From Smittia aterrima (lineage: Eukaryota > Arthropoda > Insecta > Diptera > Chironomidae), in the NCBI GenBank assembly GCA_033063855.1, contig CP093831.1:13826001-13890000 (forward strand): DNA of 64,000 nt. Direction: 5' to 3'. The notes beneath the pieces were generated by a model, which saw only the letters and a list, made by a program, of their open reading frames with translations, ran no database searches and had not been told where the DNA came from. The translations under genes were made by a program, and so were the position numbers. Each line of letters begins with the position of its first letter. Position 1 is the first letter of the stretch. Shown one piece after another: positions 11,325 to 22,397 of the stretch.

Positions 11325-12783
11325 CTAATTAAGTTTCTTCTTCACGTCTTGATCTTCACTTTCATCGTTCAAACGGTCCATTCTTTGGAGAAGAGTCGGA
11401 TGGGAATGATTCCAGTTGGAATACCAGCTGTCATAAAGTGGGAAGCCGAGATTGTCAATGTGCAGCTTAATAAGAGATTTGCACAAGTCTGAAGCAAATC
11501 CAAGTTGTTTAGCGAAAGCGTCAGCTTGATATTCAAACTTCCTTGACAGAAGCGTCATGCAGAAGCTCACGACAGTGTTGAAAGGTGCAAGGACGTACAT
11601 TATGATGACTAGGAATCCTACGATGATTGGTTGCTTTCCATTAGTAAATCCAACTGCTTCATACAAAGCGTCATACTTGAAGAAGTGCGAGAACATCATA
11701 AAAACGAGAAAGAGTTGAATTTGCATAATTGCGATATTCTTCGTCATATGACCAAGTTTCCAGTGACCGAGTTCGTGAGCTAATACAGCAAGGACTTCTT
11801 CATTTGTGCAACCTTTGCCTTTCTCATCTTCAGCAAGAGTCGAGTCATCCGGTAATCCTTTGTTAAGAAGCAAAGTATCGAATAGAACAATTCGTTTAAC
11901 TCCCCACAGTCCTGTAAAGTAAGCATTGCTATGGTGACTCCTCTTAGAGCCTTCAACGACTAGCAGTTGTCCAACAGGGAATTTCAATGATGCTGCAAGT
12001 TCTTCAATTGATTTTCTCAAATCTCCATCTTCCAAAGGTCGGAACTTATCGAACAAAGGAGCAATGTAGACTGGATAGAATGTAATGAGAAGCATGGAGA
12101 CAAGTCCGATGAAAGCCCACAGCCATACGAAGAAGTAGTCTCCTCCTATTTGCGTAATGTAAATAATCGCTGCTACAATTGGAATCGTGAGTGCTTGACC
12201 AACAACGAATGCTTTGAGTTGATCCTTGATGAAGAAGCCAGCAGTCTGCTTATTAAATCCATGCCTCTCTTCAAGTACGAAAGTGCTGTAAATTGTGAAT
12301 GGAAGATCCTTGAATGTTCCAATGATGTTGACAATCAATAAGAAGACGCAGCTGACGTAGATCTCGTTCGCCGGATTAAGCTTAAACCTTCCTGTGTACA
12401 CAACCGCTTCATTCCAGAGAAGTGCAATGAACCCTGTGTACAATTCCACGGAGACAATGATTATGTCACAAAGAATCGCTTTGAAAATGCCGAATTCTGC
12501 TTTATCAATGCCGTAAAGTCTGAAAAATGTTTTACAATAAGGTTGAGTCACTTTAATGAAAATCAAGACCAACCTTGCTTTTTCGAAGACATCTTCTTTC
12601 AGCGCATCCTTTAATTCTCCAGGAACCTTCTTACTCGTTTTATAAACACGTAGCTAAGAAAAATTGAAATTGAGATAAGAAAACAAAAGCCGAAAGTTAA
12701 ATCACCTGTCTAAAAGTTAGATACAACTCCACCAAATTTTCAAAGATGAGGAAGCCGAGAATGGAATAAAGAACCAGAGTCAT
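11325..12783 (-). CDS. ste24: CAAX prenyl protease 1 (STE24/ZMPSTE24 family)
   Basis: Zinc metalloprotease of the ER and inner nuclear membrane. It removes the last three residues of prenylated CAAX proteins and, in vertebrates, makes a second cut in prelamin A. Three exons: 12783..12706, 12653..12574 and 12519..11325. They give 450 residues, close to the family length. Exon 1 supplies the N-terminal helix and exon 2 the VFEKA(R)LYGIDKA segment typical of the family. The M48 zinc site HELGH is at about residues 301-305, and the third ligand Glu is in FEYQADAFA near residue 382. Several hydrophobic helices surround them. Its start is only 120 bp from the ZAD zinc-finger gene on the other strand. 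AATAAA lies about 110 bp past the stop. Flies carry tandem ste24 copies; only one is seen here. Confidence 0.97.
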
Positions 12784-12902
12784 TCTAGCTCTTTGATTTA
12801 ACTAGATTTTATTTAATTTCTTTTAAAGCTTTATCCGAGTTACGTCGGATATAGCACTTTCGTTAAGTAATTTAACGAAGAGCGTCGACTTATTCGAGTT
12901 CC
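12784..12902. promoter_or_regulatory. Divergent promoter between STE24 and ZAD zinc-finger genes
   Basis: Only 119 bp separate the two open starts, so both promoters must overlap here. The centre holds an inverted repeat, TTCGTTAA (12859-12866) and TTAACGAA (12872-12879), spaced by five bases. The same octamer recurs three times in the Sm-G/Rab4 divergent promoter. No TATA box is evident. Confidence 0.6.
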
Positions 12903-14848
12903 TTGAAAAACAATTTAAAAATATCTAAAATGGATATGGCGGTGGAAATTGACGTTTTGCCGTTAGAAAAGATCTGTAGAACATGTCTTTGCACAAGCGA
13001 TGATTTGTTGGAGACACTGTTTGTTCACGATCAAGTCGAACTAAGCTTAGAACAAATGTTAACACAAACATTTGGAAAAATAGTAAGTTTCAGAGTGAAA
13101 AATGTAAACAAATGAGAAATTCAACATCATCATTCATTTCTAGATCACAATGTCAAATGAATTGCCTCACAAAATATGCGTAGACTGCCAAGACATCATC
13201 AAGAGATCCTACGAGTTTAAAATCCGAGTTCATAAGTCTACAAATATTCTAATGGGAAAAGATGCCTCGTCGAAGCACTTAGTGGATGACAAGGACACTC
13301 AAACTGATTCCCCACTGATACGAAGGTCATCAGATGCACGAAAAGACTCTCACAATGAAATACAGTTCGACGATGAGAACTTTGAAAGTATAAATTTAAA
13401 TTTGGACGAAGATCCTGAACTAAATCCACTTCTTGACAATAATTCGCAATCTGTAAAAGTTAAAAGAGAATCGTCTCTAACTGAGGACGAATACGACTCG
13501 GCTGAAAATCTCGAAGGAGACGATGAAACATCAGCACCACTAATCATCGTGAAAGCTGAGCTAGATGAAGTTTTAAATTGCGACCTTAATCCATTCAATG
13601 GCGAAGAAAATGACGACATGAAGTACAAAATTCATAAATGCGATCAATGCAACAAATGTTTCTCACGAGCGACTCATCTTAAGCGACATAAGTTAACTCA
13701 CGAAGAAGGAAAAATCCAGTGCACAATTTGCGATAAGAAATTCACTCGAGTTGATCATCTCAACCTTCACATAGCAAGTAATCACTCAGACACAAAGCCT
13801 TTCCAATGTGAAGTGTCTGATTGCAAGAAAGGTTTCGTACGACAAGAACATTTGAAGAAGCATATAGAAACGAAGCATGGCGATACAACCAAAGACAAGG
13901 AAACTTGCGACCTTTGTCAAAAAACGTTCTCATCGAAGAAATATCTGCGAATGCATATGAAGACTCACGTTGGAGATGGCAAAGGTCTTTTGTGTAAATA
14001 TTGTGGAAAAGAGTTCCTTGAGAAGACCGAACTAAACGACCACATGACAAAGGATCATCAGAATGAGAAACCATATCTTTGCTCAGGTAAGTTGAGTAGA
14101 AGTCAAATGAATTTCTTTAATGAAGATTTTCTTTTTAGAGTGTGGACTCCGATTCGTTAGGAACGATTATCTTGTAATTCACATGAGACGACACATGGGA
14201 GTTAAGCCTTACAAATGTCGATTCTGCGAGAAAGGATTTCCACGAGCAACTGATTTAACCGTCCACGAGCGATATCACACAAACGAGAAGACTCACTTAT
14301 GCAATCTTTGTGGAAAAGGTAAAACGACATCTCGGAGTTCTTAATTGCCTTCTTATGTCAAACTCTTTAATCACAGGTTTCCAACGAGCATACAATTTGC
14401 TTGTTCATATGAGAGTTCATACCGGTGAAAAACCTTATCAGGTATGTTTCATTGAAGTCACGTTATTAGACATTTTCGAAAATATTTTCTTCCGATTATC
14501 TCTCTACAGTGTAGTTTTTGTAATAAGAGCTTCTCACAAGGGAATGACTTGAAAGGTGAGATCACAAATTCAATTTTCGTGAATTTTATTGACTCAAACA
14601 ATTTATCAGCTCACATTCGACGACACACTGGTGAGCGATTCAAATGCGATCTCTGTAACGAAGGATTCATCCAAGGATATCATTTAACACATCACAAGCG
14701 TACAGTTCATGGTTTAGACGTTAAATCTCATATACGACGTGTTGAGAAGTTTGTTGCTCCTTTGACAGCTAACGAAGATGGCGATAAAGTTGAACTGGAT
14801 GAAGGTGAAGAAGTCAAACTGGAAAGTGAGCCGTATGAGGTTTGTTAA
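12903..14848 (+). CDS. ZAD-type C2H2 zinc-finger transcription factor
   Basis: ZAD zinc-finger proteins are a large insect family of nuclear DNA-binding regulators; the ZAD itself dimerises. Six exons: 12903-13082, 13144-14086, 14139-14318, 14377-14441, 14510-14555 and 14610-14848, all with GT..AG introns of 52-68 bp. They give 550 residues, or 541 if translation starts at the Met at 12930. The ZAD spans about residues 21-95 (CRTCLC ... ICVDC). An acidic, Ser-rich linker follows, then ten C2H2 fingers. The last three fingers are split by introns and use TGEKPY-like linkers. The tail is acidic. Its poly(A) signal at 14996-15001 faces that of Sm-G, 33 bp away. The target sequence cannot be inferred. 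Confidence 0.95.
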
Positions 14849-15058
14849 ACTTGAATCAGGTACTGCAGATGTTTAAATGATCCTTCTTTTAGTTCACAAT
14901 AATGCAGACGTGAGGCTCTTCCTTAACATTGTAACGTAGCTGATTAGATCACTCAACACTAAAGAGTAGGTTCGCTGTAAACGAAATCAATATTGAATAA
15001 ACTAACAAGTGAATATAAGAAAAGTGAGGAATCTTTATTCTTAGTGTTCGAAGAAATC

Positions 15059-15381
15059 TTATATCCGCTCTAGCGCCTCGACCATGATGATGCTGTTTCC
15101 TCTAATGACGACCATTCCGATTTCGTTTTTCTTTCCATCCTTTGCAAGCTCCAATGCTTCATCGACAACGACATTCATGAAGGGATCAAAGCCTCGAAGG
15201 ATTCCTTGCACGCAACGGCCTCCATTGAGCTTCAGTGAGAGTTTCTTATCCATGTATCTGAGAGAATAAGAATTTGTTTAGCTGAGTCTCAAAGAGAATA
15301 TAAACAAAACACGCGAAAACGTTTTCAAACAAATCACGATTTAACTTACTTTTTCAACTCTGGAGGATGAGCTTTCGACAT
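15059..15381 (-). CDS. SNRPG: Small nuclear ribonucleoprotein G (Sm-G)
   Basis: Core Sm protein of the spliceosomal U1, U2, U4 and U5 snRNPs; it sits in the heptameric ring around the snRNA Sm site. Two exons, 15381..15350 and 15257..15059, give 76 residues, the usual size. The N-terminus MSKAHPPELKKYMDKKL is characteristic. The Sm1 region (LNGGRCVQGILRGFDPFMN) and Sm2 region (MVVIRGNSIIMVE) are both complete. A minus-strand AATAAA at 15034-15039 lies about 20 bp after the stop. The gene is head to head with Rab4 and tail to tail with the zinc-finger gene. Confidence 0.98.
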
Positions 15382-15685
15382 GTTGAGGTTTGTGGGATGT
15401 TCGTACGTAAACTAAACTGTTTAAAATCTAAGTAAATCGCTGGAAACTAATTTTACAACTTCAGCAAAGTTTTCGGCTTTTTTCCAATTTTCTATCAAGT
15501 TTACGCCCTTCGTTAAGCTTTCGTTAAATATTTTAACAATTTTCGTTAAGTTGAGACAGAAAGGAAAACATTGGATCGCAATTCGCAAATAATTCTTATT
15601 AAATTAAACCTAGATCTGTATATTTTAATTCGAATGAAACCCTAATTGATCGTCCACAATCCGGAACGCATTAACAACGAGTGAA
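15382..15685. promoter_or_regulatory. Divergent promoter between Sm-G and Rab4
   Basis: A 304-bp shared upstream region. TTCGTTAA occurs three times in the same orientation at 15509-15516, 15520-15527 and 15542-15549, and a TTTTAACAAT half-site lies between. The motif is also the inverted repeat in the STE24/zinc-finger promoter. No TATA box is obvious. Confidence 0.55.
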
Positions 15686-16650
15686 ATGTCAGAATCGTAC
15701 GGTAAGAAAAAGTTATTTTCGTCTTTGTTTTGTCAATTTTTATTTGTCTCCTCTCAATCATAAACTTTCACTTTCGTAGATTACCTTTTCAAATTCTTAA
15801 TCATTGGATCAGCTGGATCTGGAAAGTCCTGCATTCTCCACAACTTTATTGAGAACAAATGTAAGTTGATTAGATTGAAGTGACGACGATTGTGACGTCA
15901 CGGTTAATCTCAGGTGCTGATCACAAATCACAACAAAACAAAATCCTTATATTCTTCGTGATTTTTGAACAGTCCCCTAAGTCGATCGAATGACAAATTT
16001 TTTGTATAAACAAATCGCACACGCAAACTTTTTTTTTGTTTCGCAGTCAAAGAAGACTCGTCACACACGATTGGAGTTGAATTTGGTAGTAGAATCGTAA
16101 GCGTTGGAGGAAAAGCGATAAAACTACAGATTTGGGATGTAAGATGTCAATATTCTTTTATATCAAGTTTAATTAATATTCTTTTGACATTTCGTAGACT
16201 GCCGGCCAAGAACGTTTCAGATCAGTGACAAGATCTTACTATCGCGGAGCAGCAGGCGCTCTTCTCGTTTATGACACAACTTCCCGTGAATCTTTCAACA
16301 CACTTTCAAACTGGCTCAACGACACACGTAATCTAGCATCGCCTCACATTATAATCATTCTCGTTGGAAACAAAAAGGATCTCGAAGAAGCTCGCGAAGT
16401 GACGTTCTTAGAAGCAAGCAATTTTGCTCAAGAAAATGATTTGATCTTCCTTGAAACAAGCGCCAAGACAGGAGAAAACGTTGAGGAATCTTTCCTGAAA
16501 TGCGCAAAGACGATTTTGGCGAAGATTGAAACTGGAGAGATCGATCCCGAGACCATTGGAAGCGGCATTCAGTTCTCCGACCAAGCTATAAGAAATAACA
16601 TTCAAAGGCAGCAAAAACAAAACTCAAGTTGCGCTGGCTGTCGTCCCTAA
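15686..16650 (+). CDS. Rab4: Rab4 small GTPase
   Basis: Rab4 controls fast recycling from early endosomes to the plasma membrane. Four exons, 15686-15701, 15780-15860, 16047-16138 and 16198-16650, give 213 residues. The start MSESYDYLFKFLIIG matches the family. The nucleotide-binding motifs are complete: GSAGSGKS (P-loop), HTIGVEFG (switch I), WDTAGQERF (switch II), NKKD and ETSAK. The body is strongly Rab4-like, including RSVTRSYYRGAAGALLVYD. The tail ends CAGCRP, with cysteines at positions -6 and -3 instead of the more usual CxC or CC; geranylgeranylation should still involve these two. No alternative Rab assignment fits as well. Confidence 0.97.
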
Positions 16651-17109
16651 AACGAATTCTGTCCATTCCTCGTACTTTTACCAGCACTTTAGCATCGTGT
16701 CTTCTCACTCCAACTTTATTGTGATTTTCTTACGTTCTCTCAAATTATTGGTTGTACAAATTCAGTTGCGCAATGCCAACTCGTCTTCTCTTTTCTTCTG
16801 ATATTATTTTCAAATTCCTTCGAAGCATCGCAGCAACGAAAACATTTCGACTTGGATTGGAGTTCGGAATCTTTTTTGGGTTTTAGTTTGAAAGACAAGA
16901 AACATTCTTTCGATGTAATATTTAATTATAAAACAAGAGTTAATACATGATTTGTAGTAATGAGCAGTTTGTTTAATTTGTTTTCAGATCATTAGCAGCA
17001 ATAACCAATTATTTTATCTTCGTGCTTCTTATCAATCTTCATCAATAATTTTCCACTATAAATTCAGTGAAGTAATTAGAATTTACGAAGTATTCTTCTT
17101 CAGGTTGAC
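16651..17109. other. Rab4 3' region and DUF1091 gene upstream region
   Basis: No coding frame of note. It contains the Rab4 3' UTR and the short upstream region of the DUF1091 gene. Confidence 0.5.
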
Positions 17110-17757
17110 ATGACTGGATCAAGCTTTTTGTTGACTGTTCTCTCTTTGGGAGTTTTATTCAATGGTCTTGTTGTGGTAACAAAAAGTTTTCATTTGTAAT
17201 TCACTGAAATAATTTCTGACATTAAAATAGATAAATTCCGTTTACTTGGATGTCATGATGCAGCAGTTTGTTCAGATTTCGGATGGATCAGTGATGGACT
17301 ATCAGCTAAAATTGAAAAAAGTTGGAAAGGAAAGAGTTATTTATGGCAATGTGACGGTTCATGATGATGTAGGCGAAGGATACTTTGCAGAAGGCTTAAT
17401 GTTCAAGAAGCAAGGTGGCGAATACCGATTGCTTCCTTACAAGGCTTCTCGGAAACCTACTTGCGAATTATTAAAAGACGACGTGTACATTTACCCGAGT
17501 TTCGCCAATCAATCTGATTTCCCTTTTCCGTATCCTTGTCCTCTTAAAATCGTAAGTTTTACATGAAATTTCAGTCGACGTTTAAAACAATTATTCTTTT
17601 AAAGGGAGTTTATGAAATCCGCAATTTCAAGCCTGACATATCTAAAGTACCATTGACTATTATTCCGTCAGGCGACTACGCTCTTGAGTATCGACTGTAC
17701 AAGGATGATAAAATGGTTTCTAACTTCCGTTTTTATGGATCTATCGTTCAAATTTAA
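17110..17757 (+). CDS. DUF1091 (DM8-type) secreted protein
   Basis: Three exons, 17110-17175, 17231-17551 and 17605-17757, give 179 residues. Exon 1 is a clear signal peptide (MTGSSFLLTVLSLGVLFNG). The mature part has the family pattern: Cys followed by a spaced CP motif (SDFPFPYPCPLK), then GVYEIRNF, then P.TIIPSGDYALEYRLY near the C-terminus. DUF1091 proteins are numerous in flies and resemble the MD-2-like lipid-binding fold; most are uncharacterised secreted proteins. No neighbouring family member is present, so this is a single copy here. Its role is unknown. Confidence 0.85.
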
Positions 17758-18505
17758 ATGACAGCAAAAAAAAAACAAGAAGAATTAAAATTTACATTTT
17801 CTTTATTTTCCTTTTTCATCTCCAAATTATCTATAACTAAGTAAACTAAACGTCTTTTATAGATTAAAATTTCACAACGTGATGTGAGCTTGTAAAATGC
17901 TCTTTCAGATTTTAGTTTCTCATTAAATATTCGATGAGTCTTTCCTTTATTTTTTGTTAAAATGATTTGATGTAAATTTTTGTTAAAATTGATTTTATGA
18001 TTTGTACTAAGTCAGAAGACTTTGTTTTCTTGAGCAAAACGTGTTCACTACTAAATTCTTGAATTATTTGTTAGAAAGTTACTTACAAACTTTGAGAAAA
18101 GTTCTATTTTCTAAGTTGCAAAGATTTAAACCTTGTGAACCCTTCCGAGCTTTACCTTTAGACATCCCTTTCCAATTTGTGCTATGCCTCGGAAATATTT
18201 ACACTTTAGCAATGAATTATATTTTAAAGTTGATACTACACGAACCGATGATGTTATGGCTAGCGATAAACGAAGCTTTGTGGGAATTAGCGAGTTCCGT
18301 TGATCGATCTTTCAATCTCGAATTAACGAACTCTTCATGCTCTCTCCACTTAATTAAAAGATAATCTTAAAGTACACATTCTCTTTCATTGTACAACAGA
18401 GAATATTCAAATTATTAAAAAAAAAACGGCAAAATGCATTTACATCTTTTAAGTTGTTAGAGGAAAAAATCAGTCACATAAACCACACGAAAAACGAAAA
18501 CTTAT
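17758..18505. other. Gap between convergent DUF1091 and LBR genes
   Basis: AT-rich 3' flanks of two convergent genes. A 107-codon plus-strand frame at 18041-18364 has no recognisable family and no supporting splice signals; I do not call it a gene. Confidence 0.5.
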
Positions 18506-20336
18506 CTAATAGACTCGAGGCAGAAGATTATATTTGACGGCTGCTGTATAGCGTGTCCATGCAGATTCATATTTTTGCTCGTTTAGTCGGTTGATGATGA
18601 TTGATCTGTAGATAAGATAACCGACGATGTAAACCACACCAATCAATGCTTGCCAGTTGAAATTGTAAGCCAGTGGAGCAAGCATAACGAGGTGAAGCAA
18701 AATTTCTCCAAGAAGACTTGGATTACGAATTCTCGACCACCAGTGAGAGATGATAAGACGATGGCTTTGAAGTGTTGGCAATGTTTTGAGATCTGAAAGA
18801 ATTAATAATTCTTAGAAATATGAATTTCATTTCGTTAACAAGAAACTCACCTTTGAACTTGGCATCTTGTGGTCTCAATCTGTATTGATATTTCAAGCAA
18901 TTGCTGCATCGCTTGATCACCAATCCGAGGATAAACACTGAAGCGACAGCTCCAAGAACGTAACAGTTGACATCCAATTTTTTGATCAACAAGAATCGTG
19001 GCAAAAATGAAAGCAAGAACGGGAATGTTGCGAAACGAAGAAGAAGTTCAGCACCGCATCCTTCACTGTTTAGTTGGTAAGACGTTGCGAGATGATGCTC
19101 GAAGATAAGCAGATCCAATGAGTAGAGGACGAGGAGACTTGAAACAACAAACGATGCACAGTTGTATTCAGAATTTTTGATGATGAAAACGAGATTGCTT
19201 GCAGTTTCCTTGATTAATTCAGTTATTGGAGCTCCAGACGACGATTCAACAATTGGAATCGAAACATTCTTGTATAAAATTGCGATGTTAATGATGAGAA
19301 TCAAAATTATGGAGCGATGATATGAAATTGCTTTTAAATCCAAGCGATCATAGATTTTCGGATTGATCTCAATTCCGGCAGCGAAGTCGACAATGAATTT
19401 CCCACTGTTTGCGATTGGATTTGCGTTTGATGGCTTTTGTCGTTTTGCTCTTACGTACAAAGCAAGAGCAATGATGAGATTTGTAAACACGCTGAGCCAC
19501 AAAAAGTTATCAATATTGTTGTAGATTGCAGTCAGAGAGTTGAGTCCACGCAGCTCAAGTCCAAAAAGAAAACCAACAGTGATGATAGCTGAGATGATTC
19601 CGTTGAATTTGAGAGGTTTGTCAGATCCAGGAAGAGTCACAAATCGACCGACTGGTGCAAACGAGAACAAAACTGTTCCACTTAGGAATGCCAGGAAGAA
19701 TGATCCTGATTGCTTGTTGTAATAAGTCGAAGGGTTCTTCAAATCTGTCCACACATTTGACAATAGCCACGGTCCTTTAAAGCAGAACTGGAGAATTATT
19801 GGAAGCAAGACCAAACTTTCTAATAGAAGAAGGATGACGAATGGATTTGCAAGAAGCCCAAGATTCGCAGCAGCTGAAGGTTGAGGTGAAATTTCAACTT
19901 CATCTTCTTCTTCAGAATCTTCTTTAGTCAACGAACTAGCTGAACGACTGACTGAACGTTTCTCCTCGTAAGGTGTTGGTGTGGTCTTGTAGTTAACTGG
20001 AGTTAAGCGTTTTCTGAGTGAAGCCAAACGAGTTGATCGCGTGTTGATTTCAGCAACCTCGTCATTGTCTTCAGAGTCATCCAGAATGATCGGAGTCGTC
20101 TTGGTCTTCTTAATTTCTTTTTTCGGTGTGCTCGATTGGCTTGATGAAGAGACTTCCTCCACTGGTGTCTCGTTTTTCTTTGGACGACCTCGTCGCACGA
20201 TCGCAGCTGAGTCTCTTCCTGAGTTCTCAACACGAGCAGGAGATTTGCTCCTTGTTCTGCTTGCTGGTGGACTCACTCCACGTGCAACACCGCGTGAGGT
20301 CCTAGATTCAGCTACTTTAGTTCTTCTTCTGTCCAT
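18506..20336 (-). CDS. LBR: Lamin B receptor (LBR, ERG24-like fold)
   Basis: Inner nuclear membrane protein that tethers lamina and chromatin. Two exons, 20336..18851 and 18792..18506, give 590 residues. The first 160 residues are basic, Ser/Arg-rich and disordered (MDRRRTKVAESRTSRG, RTRSKSPAR), as in LBR. About eight membrane helices follow, with the sterol-reductase family layout (WWSRIRNPSLLGEILLH, ending YNLLPRVY). Insects do not make sterols, and Drosophila LBR is reported to lack C14-reductase activity, so this copy is probably structural only. No N-terminal Tudor domain is apparent, unlike vertebrate LBR. It is divergently paired with the exonuclease gene. Confidence 0.93.
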
Positions 20337-20792
20337 TATCTTATCTCACGCGACTTGAAAAATATCTAAAAATAAGTTTTCGCGCCTCAATCAAAACATT
20401 CACTTTTTTCACATAAAATGAATTAAAATCAATTCAACTTCACTTGACACTAATCACTCTTGGTCTAATGATCTTATATCTTTAGCGTTTGTTAATTAAA
20501 GCTTATGTTGTGACCGTCAAATGAATTTTTTTAAAATTTCCAAGCTCAAAGAGACGCTCAAAAAATGCGAAGCGAAGTTCCCCTTTAAGAATTCTTGTAT
20601 TTTTAACGGAAATTATACAACAGCATTTTGAAATGGGCGGGAAGGTTCTCAACAGCAATTTTTAAAAATGCGTTCTGCCTCACTTTTCTGCATCGTAACG
20701 TATTTTTCGGAGTTTCGCACCCTCGATTTCAATCAAAACACACTTGATTTTCTAGAAATTAAATTATAAGATTACTGAGAGACAATTCTAAA
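20337..20792. promoter_or_regulatory. Divergent region between LBR and the ERI1-like gene
   Basis: 456 bp between two opposed start codons. No copy of the TTCGTTAA octamer is present; the closest is TTAACGGAA near 20605. Core promoter elements could not be assigned with confidence. Confidence 0.4.
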
Positions 20793-21643
20793 ATGACTGA
20801 AAATATGGATGACCTAGCCGAGTAAGTCAATTGAAATCAATCAGTTGATCGCAACAATAAGTTATTCATCCAATCATTTAATCGAAATTTCATAATTTTA
20901 GGCAAATTTTGGCTGTGGACAAATTCTATGCCGATCAAAAGATGAAACGAATTAAGAAGAAAGCAAAGCGCAGAAACCTAAAGTGTGATTTCAAATACTT
21001 GATCGTAATGGACTTCGAGGCGACTTGTTTCGAGAAACCAAAGGACAGAAACAATCAAGAAATCATTGAATTCCCGGCTGTACTTCTGAATCTTGAATCT
21101 GGTGGGATTGAAAAGGAATTTCATCGATATCTCCGACCTATCCAAGTGCCGATACTTAGTGAATACTGCATCAACCTGACTGGCATTACACAAGACATCG
21201 TCGATAAAGGCGAATTGTTCCCGGATGTGATCGCAGATTTTGTGAAATGGATCAAAGAGACGATCAAAGAATTTCAATTGATTCTGCCTAAAACAAAGAA
21301 ATCAAATATCGCAGGAAATTGTGCCTTAGTGACTTGGGGCAATTGGGACTTCCTTATCCAATTGCGCAACGAGTGTCAACGAAAGAACATTAAACGTCCT
21401 CCTTTCTTTAATCAGTGGATAGACTTGAAGGAAATCTTCATCGAGAAAGGAACCTTCAAAGAACAGTTCACATTTGGAGATGCATTAGCTCAATCAGGAA
21501 TCAAATTCGTTGGTAGACCTCACAGCGGTCTTGACGATGCTCGAAACACTGCAATGTTGGCTTACAAGATGCACAAAGAAGGAAGTTTCCTCCGAATTAC
21601 AAAAGATCTCAACAGTTATCACGAACTCAACCGTTCTTTCTAA
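20793..21643 (+). CDS. ERI1/Snipper-like 3'-5' exonuclease (DEDDh)
   Basis: Two exons, 20793-20821 and 20902-21643, give 256 residues. It is a DEDDh exonuclease of the ERI1/3'hExo family, which trims histone mRNA stem-loops, 5.8S rRNA ends or small RNAs. The metal-binding motifs are visible: IVMDFEATCFE (residues about 45-55), the NWDFL region, and the final HSGLDDARNTA with His and Asp. The start of the domain matches ERI1 (LN..SGGIEKEFHRYLRP). There is no SAP domain, so it resembles the shorter fly protein Snipper more than human ERI1. The N-terminus is Lys-rich. Confidence 0.9.
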
Positions 21644-22397
21644 TGACAAGTTCCATTATAAATGTAACTCTAAGATGTTTCAGCTATCATGTTTAAAATT
21701 AATGTTTAAGCTGCCAAATGCAAGATAAATCAAAATATTTCGAATTAGAAAAAGTCTTTAGTTCAACGTGTGCCAAGTCGTTTCATTTTCCATTTCGAAC
21801 TCTTTTTTTCTCTTCTCGATGTTGTTTCTTTCTTGTCTTCGTCTTTGCTTATTCAGTCGCTGTTGAGCATTCGTTGGATCGTGGCGTGAAAAACTTTCAA
21901 TCCGAAGAGATATTTACGTCGTTTTCGTTTCTTATTTTCGTTCATTCATTGATCGGAGTTGTGTGGTTGTGTGAAATTAATTTCTCTTTGAAATCGAAAG
22001 CTCACTACTAATTGTGCAATCGGGCAGGTGATAACGGCCAACATTTCCATAACGGAAGTAGAAGAAAAATCTTGAATTTCGGGTGGAAAACTTTAATGAA
22101 AAGCTTGACGATTTAGAGCGTATGAGTTCCAATTTCTTTTTCTCGCTGCTGCTTAAGAAATCGTGATTGCATAAAAAATACAAATCAGTTTCAATACATT
22201 AAATTAAACAGAAAGGAAAGAAAGAAAAACATATGAAATATAAAAATCGTTGTAAATCGAATGCGAAATGAGAGAAAATAACGAGGAAATTGCCTGAAGT
22301 TAGCCGAGAAAATTCATAATCAGAGTAACAAGAAATTATTGGAAATCTGATGATTTGATCCAATAACTTTTTCCTCTGACTTCAAACAACTTACACG
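21644..22397. other. Gap upstream of the SEA-domain gene
   Basis: 3' flank of the exonuclease gene and promoter side of the next gene. Short open frames at 21718-22011 and 21977-22183 lack any family signal. Confidence 0.5.

Noticed and set aside
18041..18364. 107-codon plus-strand frame between DUF1091 and LBR
   Set aside because: Lies in the 3' flanks of convergent genes, no homology recognised, no supporting signals.
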